Assembly (NCBI GenBank): GCA_963823435.1
Contig: CAWGLN010000001.1
Coordinates: 124,001 to 188,000, forward strand
Direction of reading: 5' to 3'
Length of the DNA: 64,000 nt
From: CAKZML01 sp963823435
Lineage (GTDB): Bacteria; Pseudomonadota; Gammaproteobacteria; Steroidobacterales; BM003
The notes below the pieces were generated by a model that was given only the letters and a program-made list of their open reading frames with translations, did not search any database and was not told where the DNA came from. How positions within the stretch are numbered: the first letter of the stretch is position 1; each line of letters begins with the position of its first letter. Of the stretch, positions 49,192 to 57,973 are shown in pieces. Position numbers and translations under genes: made by a program.

Positions 49192-49352
49192 TCCGGGAAG
49201 CCTCTGATCTTGCCCGGACTAAGTAGCTTGCTGGCAAACCGCAATTTTGAGGGGCCAATCTTAAGTGCCGGAGCCGGCTCGCCAGGACCGGCAAGATAGA
49301 AGCCCGGTCTATGTCGCAAGACACATTCATGACCGAATCAGAATCTCCCTAG
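49192..49352 (-). mobile_element. MITE-like element, copy 3 (153 bp)
   Basis: Element at 49196-49348, same orientation as copy 1. Its ends are GGAAGCCTCTGATC (left) and, on the complement of the right end, GGAGATTCTGATTCGG. The internal TCATGAA, CTTGCGAC and AAGATTGGC blocks match the other copies with more divergence. The right flank CTAG forms the TAG stop codon of the minus-strand adk tail; the left flank (TCCG) no longer matches, so one end has decayed or was rearranged. Confidence 0.72.
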
Positions 49353-50645
49353 CGCTTCCTGCCGGCTTTTTTCTTGGCCGGAGCCTTCTTGGCCGGAGCC
49401 TTCTTGGCCGGGGCCTTCTTGGCCGGGGCCTTCTTGGCCGGGGCCTTCTTGGCTGGGGCCTTCTTGGCCGGGGCCTTCTTGGCCGGGGCCTTCTTGGCCG
49501 GAGCCTTCTTGGCCGGGGCCTTCTTGGCCGGGGCCTTCTTGGCCGGGGCCTTCTTGGCCGGAGCCTTCTTGGCCGGAGCCTTCTTGGCCGGAGCCTTCTT
49601 GGCCGGGGCCTTCTTGGCCGGAGCCTTCTTGGCCGGAGCCTTCTTGGCCGGGGCCTTCTTGGCCGGAGCCTTCTTGGCCGGGGCCTTCTTGGCCGGAGCC
49701 TTCTTGGCCGGGGCCTTCTTGGCCGGGGCCTTCTTGGCCGGAGCCTTCTTGGCTGGAGCCTTCTTGGCTGGAGCCTTCTTGGCCGGGGCCTTCTTGGCCG
49801 GGGCCTTCTTGGCTGGAGCCTTCTTGGCTGGAGCCTTCTTGGCTGGAGCCTTCTTGGCCGGGGCCTTCTTGGCCGGAGCCTTCTTGGCGGGCAAGGCCGG
49901 AACTTCTGCTTCCGACTCCTTTGCCACTTCCTCGATATCCAGACCCACCGCTGCCTTGAGGGCCTTTTCTGCCTGCAGGCGCGCCTCAGATTCAGCCAGG
50001 GCCGCCTTCAGACTCTTCTGCAGATCGCTTGAAAACGACCTCGGAATCACCCACGGCATCCACGGTATAAAGAATGCCCTGCTCACTGTAGTAGTCAACC
50101 AAAGGTCGCGTCTGACTTTCATAGACCTTGAGACGATTCTCGATGGTGGCCTCGGTGTCGTCCGCGCGCCGATGCAGGCGCCTGCCACATTTGTCGCAGA
50201 CATTCTCCAGGATGGGCGGCGAGGTGTAGTAATTGAACACTGCCCCGCAACTACCACAACTCAACCTGCCGGTCAGCCTTTGCATCAGGATATCGCTGTC
50301 CAGATCCATCAACAGCGTTGCCTGCAAAGGCAGACCGATCTGCTCCAGCATCCCGTGGAGGGCACGGGCCTGGGCCAGGTTCCTGGGAAAACCATCCAGG
50401 ATAAATCCCTTGCTGGCGTCTGGCTGCCGTAGCCTTTCCTCAATTATGCCCAGCACCAACTGGTCGCTGACCAATTGACCCGCGTCCATGGTGGTCTTGG
50501 CCTGGAGACCCAGTTCCGACCCTGAGGCTACCGCCTCGCGCAGCAAATCACCCGTGGAAATCTGGGGAATGGCATATTTTGTAACCAGTTTCTGAGACTG
50601 GGTACCCTTTCCAGAGCCCGGGGCACCAAGCATGACGATTCTCAT
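49349..50645 (-). CDS. adk: Adenylate kinase with lysine/alanine/proline repeat tail (frameshifted in this assembly)
   Basis: Adenylate kinase (2 ADP to ATP + AMP). The P-loop is GAPGSGKGT at residues 7-15, and 'DGFPRNLAQARAL' follows. The LID carries four cysteines (C130, C133, C150, C153), the zinc-finger form unlike E. coli Adk. After 'DSEVVFKR' (residue 207) the frame ends in a short unrelated tail, but one extra base near 50022-50028 (+ strand) explains this: the next frame continues 'LQKSLKAAL', a normal Adk end. A 46-residue linker, 34 KKAPA units and KKKAGRKR then follow, 431 residues in all. Adk itself is certain; the tail fusion is inference but strongly suggested. The stop lies at the MITE copy 3 boundary. 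Confidence 0.85.
49371..49885 (-). repeat. Tandem array of 34 15-bp units encoding KKAPA
   Basis: A perfect-period 15-base tandem repeat. On the minus strand each unit encodes Lys-Lys-Ala-Pro-Ala. Units differ only at synonymous third positions (Ala GCC/GCT, Pro CCG/CCA), so every encoded unit is identical. The basic, extended KKAPA tail resembles histone-H1-like/AlgP-type nucleic-acid-binding repeats. Array length is likely to vary between strains and may be misassembled. Confidence 0.92.
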
Positions 50646-50839
50646 GGCAACATTCCTGAGGTAGATGTAAGTGTGGGGCGTGCAGCCAATTCCACTCGCC
50701 CGTAGCAGGGGCTAACCTACATCCAGCACTTGCCAGCGTCAATTCACAAATGGTGTGAACCCTCGTTTCAGATCGGCTATGCTTTCCGTCGCAATGGGTA
50801 CCCAGACCCCCTTTACGTGGAACTGGCAAGGAAACCAAA

Positions 50840-52102
50840 ATGTCTCGAAAAAATGCTTTTTACGCCCAATCCGGCGGTGTCACCGCTGTTATCAACGCCT
50901 CCGCCTGCGGTCTGATCGAAACAGCCCGCAAAAACCGCGACCGCATCGGCAAGGTTTACGCCGGACGCGACGGCATTATCGGGGCTCTCACCGAGGACCT
51001 GATTGATACCAGCAAGGAAAGCGCCCGGGATATAGCCGCTCTCAAACACACGCCGGGTGGCGCATTTGGTTCATGCCGGTACAAGCTCAAGGGTCTGGAG
51101 GAGAATCGTGCCCAGTACGAGCGTCTTATTGAGGTCTTTAAGGCCCACGATATCGGTTATTTTTTCTATAACGGCGGCAACGACTCCATGGACACCGCCC
51201 ACAAGATATCCCAGATCGGCAAGACCCTGGGTTATCCCATAATCTGTGTGGGTATTCCGAAAACCGTCGATAATGACCTGCCGATCACCGATAACTGCCC
51301 GGGTTTCGGCTCGGTGGCCAAGTACATTGCCGTCTCTACCAAGGAAGCAGCCATGGACGTATTGTCCATGTCCCGGACCTCCACCAAGGTATTCGTGCTC
51401 GAGGTCATGGGCAGGCATGCGGGCTGGATCGCTGCCGCAGGCGGTCTGGCAGCCGAGGGGCCTGGCGATGCGCCACATATCATCCTGTTTCCCGAGGTGG
51501 CCTTCGACCAGGAGGCCTTCCTGGCCAAGGTGAAGAACACCGTGGAAACCCGAAGCTACTGCGTGGTCGTAGTCTCCGAGGGTGCCCGCTACGCCGACGG
51601 TCGCTTCCTGGCCGATGCAGGAAGCAGAGACGCCTTCGGTCATGTGCAGCTGGGTGGCGTGGCGCCGGTGGTTGCCCAGATGGTCCGGGACAAGCTCGGC
51701 TACAAGTACCACTACGCGGTGGCCGATTACCTGCAGCGCTCGGCCCGCCATATTGCCTCCCAGGTGGACCTGGAGCAGGCTTATGCCGTGGGTGAGGCGG
51801 CTGTGAAACTTGCCCTGGCGGGCAAGAATGCAGTGATGCCCATCATCGTTCGCAAAGCAGAAAACCCTTATCGCTGGGGTATTGGCGAGGCCAAACTGGC
51901 CCGCGTGGCCAACAAGGAAAAAACCCTGCCCAGGCGCTTTATCACCCGGGACGGCTTCGGAATTACCGCAGCCGCACGCCGCTACCTGGAGCCCTTGATC
52001 GTGGGCGAAGCCTATCCGCCATACAAGAACGGTACTCCCAGCTATGTGCGTCTGAAAAATCTGCCTGTCGCCAAAAAGCTCGGGACCGACTTCGTGGTAT
52101 AG
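50840..52102 (+). CDS. Phosphofructokinase, pyrophosphate-dependent type
   Basis: A 420-residue enzyme that phosphorylates fructose 6-phosphate at C1. The N-terminal 'YAQSGGVTAVINASACGLIE' and 'FYNGGNDSMDTAHKI' replace the ATP-type GGDGS loop, and 'GIPKTVDNDLPITDNCPGFGSV' is the PPi-type substrate motif (PKTVDND). 'VMGRHAGWIAAAGGLA' follows. These residues suggest PPi as donor, as shown for related enzymes of methylotrophs and nitrifiers; ATP use cannot be excluded without assay. It is divergent from adk and upstream of a proton-pumping pyrophosphatase, which would interact with the same PPi pool. Confidence 0.9.
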   Translation: MSRKNAFYAQSGGVTAVINASACGLIETARKNRDRIGKVYAGRDGIIGALTEDLIDTSKESARDIAALKHTPGGAFGSCRYKLKGLEENRAQYERLIEVFKAHDIGYFFYNGGNDSMDTAHKISQIGKTLGYPIICVGIPKTVDNDLPITDNCPGFGSVAKYIAVSTKEAAMDVLSMSRTSTKVFVLEVMGRHAGWIAAAGGLAAEGPGDAPHIILFPEVAFDQEAFLAKVKNTVETRSYCVVVVSEGARYADGRFLADAGSRDAFGHVQLGGVAPVVAQMVRDKLGYKYHYAVADYLQRSARHIASQVDLEQAYAVGEAAVKLALAGKNAVMPIIVRKAENPYRWGIGEAKLARVANKEKTLPRRFITRDGFGITAAARRYLEPLIVGEAYPPYKNGTPSYVRLKNLPVAKKLGTDFVV

Positions 52103-52314
52103 TGCCGTGCTTTTGAAATAGCGGCCCATAAACACGGGCTTCCGGCACCAACAATGCCCACCCGGGCCCCTTTCTTGGGCGGACCGGGTAAGGCCGACAG
52201 GATTTTGCGGATACCCGTCATATTAATAAGGCCCGGGATACTGCAACATGAGCACCCGGTCACTGCCTGAGTAAGGCGGTAACCGGATACATTTTTAACT
52301 TGGGAGGGAGAAGC

Positions 52315-54333
52315 ATGTCACAGCAGACGGCGCTAATGTTGGCGTTGGGTGCATCCATACTCGCGGTAGTCTACGGACTGTTTTCCGCACAATGGATTCT
52401 CGGCAAAAGTGCGGGCAATGAGCGTATGCAGGAGATCGCGGGAGCGATTCAGGAAGGCGCCAATGCCTATATGAATCGCCAATACACCACGATCGGCATA
52501 GTGGGCGTTGTTCTTTTCGCGGTCCTGGCGGTATTCCTGCCCAGCATCTGGACCGCCATCGGATTCGCCATAGGCGCGATCTTCTCCGCCCTGGCCGGCT
52601 ATGTCGGCATGTTTGTGTCCGTTCGCGCCAATGTGCGTACGGCCGAAGCAGCCAGGGAAGGCCTGAGTCCGGCCCTGCTGGTCGCTTTCCGCGGCGGCGC
52701 CATCACCGGCATGCTCGTGGTTGGCCTGGGTCTGATGGGCGTGGCCGGCTACTACTGGCTGATGATTAGCCAGGGAGTTGCGCACCCGGTAGAGGCCCTG
52801 GTTGGCCTGGCTTTTGGCGGCTCCCTGATTTCCATTTTCGCCCGATTGGGTGGCGGCATCTTCACCAAGGGCGCCGACGTGGGCGCTGACCTGGTGGGTA
52901 AGGTCGAAGCCGGTATTCCCGAGGACGATCCGCGCAACCCGGGCGTCATCGCGGACAACGTGGGCGACAACGTGGGTGACTGCGCCGGCATGGCTGCCGA
53001 CCTGTTTGAGACCTATGCGGTGACCCTGATCGCCACGATGCTGCTTGGCGGACTGATGATTAACGAGATTGGCCCCAATGCGATAATCTACCCGATCGTG
53101 CTGGGCGCCGTGTCCATCGTGGCCTCGGTCATAGGCACCTTCTTCGTACGTGCCAGCGAGGGCGGCAAGATCATGACGGCCCTGTACAAGGGCGTCTTTG
53201 TTTCCGGCATCCTGGCGGCCATAGCCTTCTATCCCGTGACCAATACGCTGATGGCGGAAGGCGGTCAGGCCATGGACCTCTACTGGGCGGCCCTGATTGG
53301 CCTGGCCCTGACCGCGGCCATGGTGGTTATCACCGAGTACTACACCGGCACCGAGTACAGCCCGGTGAAGAAAATCGCTGAAGCCTCCCTGACCGGTGAT
53401 GCCACCAACATCATTGCCGGCCTGGGCGTGTCCATGAAATCCACTGCCCTGCCGGTAATCGCGGTGTGTATGTCCATCTGGGGCGCCTACGAACTGGCTG
53501 GCCTGTATGGCATCGCAGTTGCTGCCACCTCCATGCTGTCCATGACCGGTATGATCGTGGCCCTGGACGCCTTCGGCCCCATCACCGACAACGCCGGTGG
53601 CATCGCTGAAATGGCAGAGCTTCCGGCGGACGTACGTAACGTCACCGACGCGCTGGACGCAGTGGGTAACACCACCAAGGCCGTGACCAAGGGCTACGCC
53701 ATCGGCTCGGCGGGACTGGCTGCACTGGTGCTGTTTGCTGACTACACGCACACCCTGGAAAAAGGCGGTCATGCCGACCTGTCCTTTGACCTGTCCAACC
53801 CCTCGGTGATCATCGGCCTGTTTATCGGCGGCATGGTGCCCTACCTGTTCGGCGCCATGGCGATGGAAGCGGTAGGTCGTGCGGCCGGCTCGGTGGTGAC
53901 CGAAGTTCGCCGCCAGTTCCGTGAAATCCCGGGCATCATGGAAGGCACCACCAGGCCCGACTACTCCCGTGCGGTGGACTTGCTGACCCGTTCGGCGATC
54001 AAGGAAATGATCGTGCCTTCGCTGCTGCCCTTGTTGGTACCGGTAGTTGTCGGCCTCTTGCTTGGCCCGGTAGCACTGGGTGGTCTGCTCATGGGTACCA
54101 TCGTCACCGGTTTGTTCGTGGCCATATCCATGACCACCGGTGGTGGCGCCTGGGATAACGCCAAAAAGTATATTGAGGATGGCAACTGTGGCGGCAAGGG
54201 TTCCGATGCCCACAAGGCCGCTGTTACCGGTGACACCGTGGGAGACCCCTACAAGGACACCGCCGGTCCGGCCATCAACCCGTTGATCAAGATCATCAAC
54301 ATTGTGGCCCTGCTGATCATCCCCCTGCTCTAG
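52315..54333 (+). CDS. hppA: K+-insensitive pyrophosphate-energised proton pump
   Basis: A 672-residue membrane pyrophosphatase with about 16 membrane segments. It couples PPi hydrolysis to H+ export. The catalytic segment 'GADLVGKVEAGIPEDDPRNP' and 'DNVGDNVGDCAGMAADLFE' are intact, as is the late 'DNAKKYIEDGNCGGKGSDAHKAAVTGDTVGDP' region with its Asp/Lys ligands. The monovalent-cation signature reads GNTTKA; a lysine there (rather than alanine) marks K+-independent pumps. GGGAGGGAG precedes ATG 52315. It sits 212 bases after the PPi-type phosphofructokinase. Confidence 0.96.
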   Translation: MSQQTALMLALGASILAVVYGLFSAQWILGKSAGNERMQEIAGAIQEGANAYMNRQYTTIGIVGVVLFAVLAVFLPSIWTAIGFAIGAIFSALAGYVGMFVSVRANVRTAEAAREGLSPALLVAFRGGAITGMLVVGLGLMGVAGYYWLMISQGVAHPVEALVGLAFGGSLISIFARLGGGIFTKGADVGADLVGKVEAGIPEDDPRNPGVIADNVGDNVGDCAGMAADLFETYAVTLIATMLLGGLMINEIGPNAIIYPIVLGAVSIVASVIGTFFVRASEGGKIMTALYKGVFVSGILAAIAFYPVTNTLMAEGGQAMDLYWAALIGLALTAAMVVITEYYTGTEYSPVKKIAEASLTGDATNIIAGLGVSMKSTALPVIAVCMSIWGAYELAGLYGIAVAATSMLSMTGMIVALDAFGPITDNAGGIAEMAELPADVRNVTDALDAVGNTTKAVTKGYAIGSAGLAALVLFADYTHTLEKGGHADLSFDLSNPSVIIGLFIGGMVPYLFGAMAMEAVGRAAGSVVTEVRRQFREIPGIMEGTTRPDYSRAVDLLTRSAIKEMIVPSLLPLLVPVVVGLLLGPVALGGLLMGTIVTGLFVAISMTTGGGAWDNAKKYIEDGNCGGKGSDAHKAAVTGDTVGDPYKDTAGPAINPLIKIINIVALLIIPLL

Positions 54334-54349
54334 GACGGGATGGCACGGC

Positions 54350-54382
54350 AAAAAACGCCGCCCTCGGGCGGCGTTTTTTTTG
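54350..54382 (+). terminator. Rho-independent terminator after hppA
   Basis: A run of six A leads into the stem ACGCCGCC/GGCGGCGT with loop CTCG, followed by eight T. It lies 17 bases after the hppA stop; the A and T runs make it potentially bidirectional. Confidence 0.92.
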
Positions 54383-54622
54383 GTCCGGATTATTGACAGG
54401 CGAGATCCCGGAGCCGCAGGGATGGCCGGGTCTGCCGAATACCCTGATCTTCTCGTGAACACAGCTGTCTCGTCATGGGCCAGGCAGGCGAGATCAGCCA
54501 CAGTCGGCGCCAGGAGTTGGGCGCCTGGGCCGCACAAGGAGCAATCTGCACCCGGGGGTGGTTGCCTAACCCGGTTCAAATCAGAGCTCGAAGGGACCTC
54601 CCGACGCCCTTGCCTCGGGGCT

Positions 54623-56922
54623 TCAGGCCGACATGGCATCCCGGGGATACAGGGACCGCGGGTGCCCAATGGCATATCCCTGGACAAAATCCACACCCAG
54701 GGCTTTTACGGCCTCGAAACTGACGTCGTCCTCAACTTCCTCGGCAATGATTTTGAAGTTCAGGCTCTTGCCGAGTTCGACCATGGCCGAAACCAGCGCC
54801 TGGTTGGCATAATCTTTCGACAGGCTGCGGACAAAGGAGCCATCAATCTTCAAGTAATCGATTGCCAGGTTCTTCAGATTGGCCAGCGAACCTATGCCAC
54901 TACCGAAATCATCCAATGCAAACTTGCAGCCCATGCCGTGCAGTACACTGATAAAGCGATGGGCCTGCTTCAGATTGGCCACCACTGCGCCCTCGCTCAC
55001 CTCGAAGCAAATACCGGCGGGTGCGACACCGCTACGATCCAGGGTCTCTACGACAAATTCCAGGAAGGTATCGTCCGCCAGGGTTTGACCAGAAAGATTG
55101 ATGGCACAGCTTCGATGCGCGGGAAGTCGAATGGTTTCCCGCCCCAGGGCCGCCAGCGCCGTTTGCACCACCCAGCGATCCACGTAGGGCATGAGATGAT
55201 AACGCTCCGCGGCACCCATGAATTCGCCGGGCAAAATCTCATTCCCCTCCTCGTCCCGCATACGCAGCAAGATCTCCATCGCCGGCCCGGGAACTGCTCG
55301 CCCAAAGGTCGACACAATCGGCTGAACATGCAGATCGAAGCGGTTCTCCCGCAGCGCAGTCTGGAGGCGTTGCAGCCACATGATTTCGCCCCGGTGGCGG
55401 GCCACGGCTTCATCCCGCGCCGAATACACATGCACCCGTCCACGCCCTTGTTGCTTGGCTATATAGCAGGCCGAATCAGCAGCACTGACCAGATCCTCCA
55501 GGCTGCCGCTTTCGTTGGTTATTTCAACCATGCCCACGCTCACACCGATGTTGAAAATGCGGTCGCGCCAGACAAAACGATAGTCGCGCACGGCCCTCAC
55601 GACGTCGTCGGAAATCTGCCGGGCCTTGTCCATCGGGCATCCGAGCAAAATCATGCCGAATTCATCACCGCCCAGGCGGCCTACCAGGTCGGAATCTCTC
55701 ACCTTGTCCCGAATGATGCCGGCGATTTCCCGCAACAAATTATCGCCCGCAGTGTGGCCGCAGGTGTCGTTTACGGCTTTGAACCTGTCCAGGTCCAGAT
55801 AGCAAAGTATGTGTGCACTGTTTTTGGATCGCGCATCGCTCAATGTCTCGGTCAGTCGGCGCTCAAATTCCCGCCGGTTGATCAGACCGGTCAAGGCGTC
55901 ATGACTTGCCTGGTAGGACATCTGGCGAGTCAAGCCGCGAATCTCCGTGACATCGTGAAGGACCACGACCGCACCGATGGTAGCGCCGGAGATGTCCCGG
56001 ATCGGGGAAGCGTTCAAATCTACCGAAAATTCCTGGTCACTTGCCGACGAGGCCAGCAGCGCACGGCGGCCCACGCTCACCCGCTGTCCGTTTTCCAGCG
56101 CGATGCTCACCGGATCGGATATCGGTTTGCGGTCAAAATCGTCGACCAGCGACACCATGCTGGCGAAGTTCCGCCCCAGGGCATCGGCGCTGCGCACACC
56201 GATCAGGTGCTCGGCAGCGGAATTCATATAGTCGATATTGCCGCGGCGGTCGGTGGTAACCACACCTTCCGAAATAGACTCCAGGGTAACCCGGGTTTGC
56301 AGCTTGCCGTGTTCCAGCGCATCCAGCATGGCTTTTTCCGTGCTGATGTTCTGGATTGAGGTGAGCAGGGCCGTTTGTTCACGGAATTCCGTAGGCTTGG
56401 AAGACAAACGTACCCAGATGCCATTTCCGTGGCGGTCCAATACCTGCACATCCATGGGTTCTGCCTGGGGCTTCCCTTTCAGCCACTCATTCATGGCCTC
56501 TGACGACCTGCTGCCGATAATCGGGGTGCAGTAGGTCTACAAAACTCTCTGCCGACGATGTCCGCCTGGCGAATACCGGTCAGGGACCCGAATCCGGTAT
56601 TTGCAAACAAAATCTCTTGCTTGTGCACCAGTATCGCCTGGTCAAGATTGTCGGCAAGATTGTGGAACAGAACGTCTTGTCGGCGCAGTTTACGCTCGTT
56701 GGCATGGGCGAGTTCCAGAATCCGGTTGATACCAAGCTCCAGACCCGCCAGGTCATCCTCATCGTCGCTGAGGGAGACTCGCTCATGGAGCAACGCGCTC
56801 TTGGCGATTTGATCCACTTCCCGGGACAGGTGAAACAAATGTCTCTGGGCACGTCTCCCCTTCCAGGCAAGAACGCAGACATACGCGAGCACCACAAGCA
56901 AAACTGCGGTTATCAGTAACAT
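54623..56922 (-). CDS. Membrane-anchored PAS-GGDEF-EAL cyclic-di-GMP protein (two frameshifts in this assembly)
   Basis: A 765-residue signalling protein after two corrections (the AAAA run at 56541-56544 and near 56486-56494). It has an N-terminal membrane helix ('MLLITAVLLVVLAYVCVLAW'), a coiled region, two PAS domains (about 100-340, e.g. 'GNIDYMNSAAEHLIGVRSAD'), then GGDEF ('GRLGGDEFGMILLG') and EAL domains ('PAMEILLRM', 'DDFGSGIGSLANLKNL'). The EAL signature reads EIL, which keeps the metal-binding glutamate. Both domains look potentially active; net synthesis or breakdown of c-di-GMP cannot be predicted. Start ATG 56922 places the helix at the N-terminus; ATG 56943 is an alternative. 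Confidence 0.88.
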
Positions 56923-57109
56923 TGTCTCGCCACCCACGGGCATGCTCCGGCCTCTTGTTCTAGGGCATCGGGCAAGCATAGCCGAATGCCACTGATAACA
57001 CGGTGTCAATTCACCATAATACGTCTGGCATGACTTGTCTCATGTATCCCGTAAGCCTTACCCTGAGCGCCCGATAATTCAGACAGCGTTTTGCGGAGAA
57101 CATACTGCG

Positions 57110-57760
57110 ATGGACGTCAATTACGCACGCGAACAAATGGTAGAGCAGCAGGTTCGCGCCTGGGACGTGCTGGACGAGCGCATCCTGGACACCTTGCGCA
57201 GCGTACCCAGAGAGTCCTTTGTGCCCGCGGAATACAGAAGCCTGGCCTATGCCGACACAGGAATTCCGATAGGCCACGGTGAGTCCATGATGACCCCCAT
57301 GCAAATCGGGCGTCTGCTGCAATCCCTGAAAATCGGCAACGACGATTATGTGCTTGAAGTGGGCACCGGCAGCGGCTTTCTGACCGCCTGCCTGGCCATG
57401 CTGGCGGGAAAAGTGCTTAGCCTGGACATCCATGAGGACTTCACGCGGCGCGCAGCGCAGCGAGTTGCACAGCTCGGCCTTCGCAACGTGCGCCTTGAGA
57501 CCCGGGATGCCACCGTGCTGGACGAGCAGAGCACCTACGACGTCATCGCTGTCACCGGGTCTTTGCCCAGGTACAGCGGAAACTATGAGAAGGCGCTCAA
57601 ACCGGGCGGCCGGATGTTCGTGGTGTGCGGTGTGGGCGCGGTCATGGAGGCCATGCTGGTCACGCGTATTGGCGTCGACAAGTGGGTCCGCGACGTGCTC
57701 TTCGAAACCAGCCTGCCACCGCTGGCGAACAGCCAGCAGCCGGACAGTTTTCGTTTCTAG
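57110..57760 (+). CDS. Protein-L-isoaspartate O-methyltransferase family protein
   Basis: A 216-residue SAM-dependent methyltransferase. 'REQMVEQQVRAWDVLDERILDTLRSVPRE' and 'FVPAEYRSLAYAD' lead into the SAM motif 'LEVGTGSGFLTACLA', then 'DVIAVTGSLP' and 'LKPGGRMFVVCG'. The form with 'VEQQVR..DV' next to tolC is a common gammaproteobacterial paralogue of Pcm and may not repair isoaspartate. ATG 57110 follows GCGGAGAAC; the open frame starts 25 codons earlier without support. It lies 213 bases upstream of tolC on the same strand. Confidence 0.9.
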   Translation: MDVNYAREQMVEQQVRAWDVLDERILDTLRSVPRESFVPAEYRSLAYADTGIPIGHGESMMTPMQIGRLLQSLKIGNDDYVLEVGTGSGFLTACLAMLAGKVLSLDIHEDFTRRAAQRVAQLGLRNVRLETRDATVLDEQSTYDVIAVTGSLPRYSGNYEKALKPGGRMFVVCGVGAVMEAMLVTRIGVDKWVRDVLFETSLPPLANSQQPDSFRF

Positions 57761-57973
57761 CGCAGCTCGATCATGGGTAGCCGACTTGCAGGTGGGCACT
57801 CTGATCCGGGATTGCTTGCAACCATTCTGCCTGGCTGTGGTCAGTGTTAGCGTGGGCCTTGCTTGAGCGTGTACCATTCAGGTTGCGGGCTGGGTCTCGA
57901 CTTTTCGTGTTTTAGTGTTATAGTTAACCACAACACCTATGACAGAACGATTGAATCTAAAGGAACTTTGACC

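Noticed and set aside
49374..50432. Long plus-strand frame with repeated GAFLA, and a second with repeated LLGRG
   Set aside because: They are the reverse readings of the 15-base KKAPA array. A 15-base period keeps several frames open, and neither has a ribosome site or known family.
52333..54696. 787-codon open frame antisense to hppA
   Set aside because: The plus strand here is a certain membrane pyrophosphatase. The antisense frame is rich in His/Gly/Gln with no domain and is a codon-bias shadow.
54380..56359. 659-codon plus-strand frame opposite the GGDEF/EAL gene
   Set aside because: The minus strand has intact GGDEF and EAL motifs; the plus frame shows no recognisable domain.
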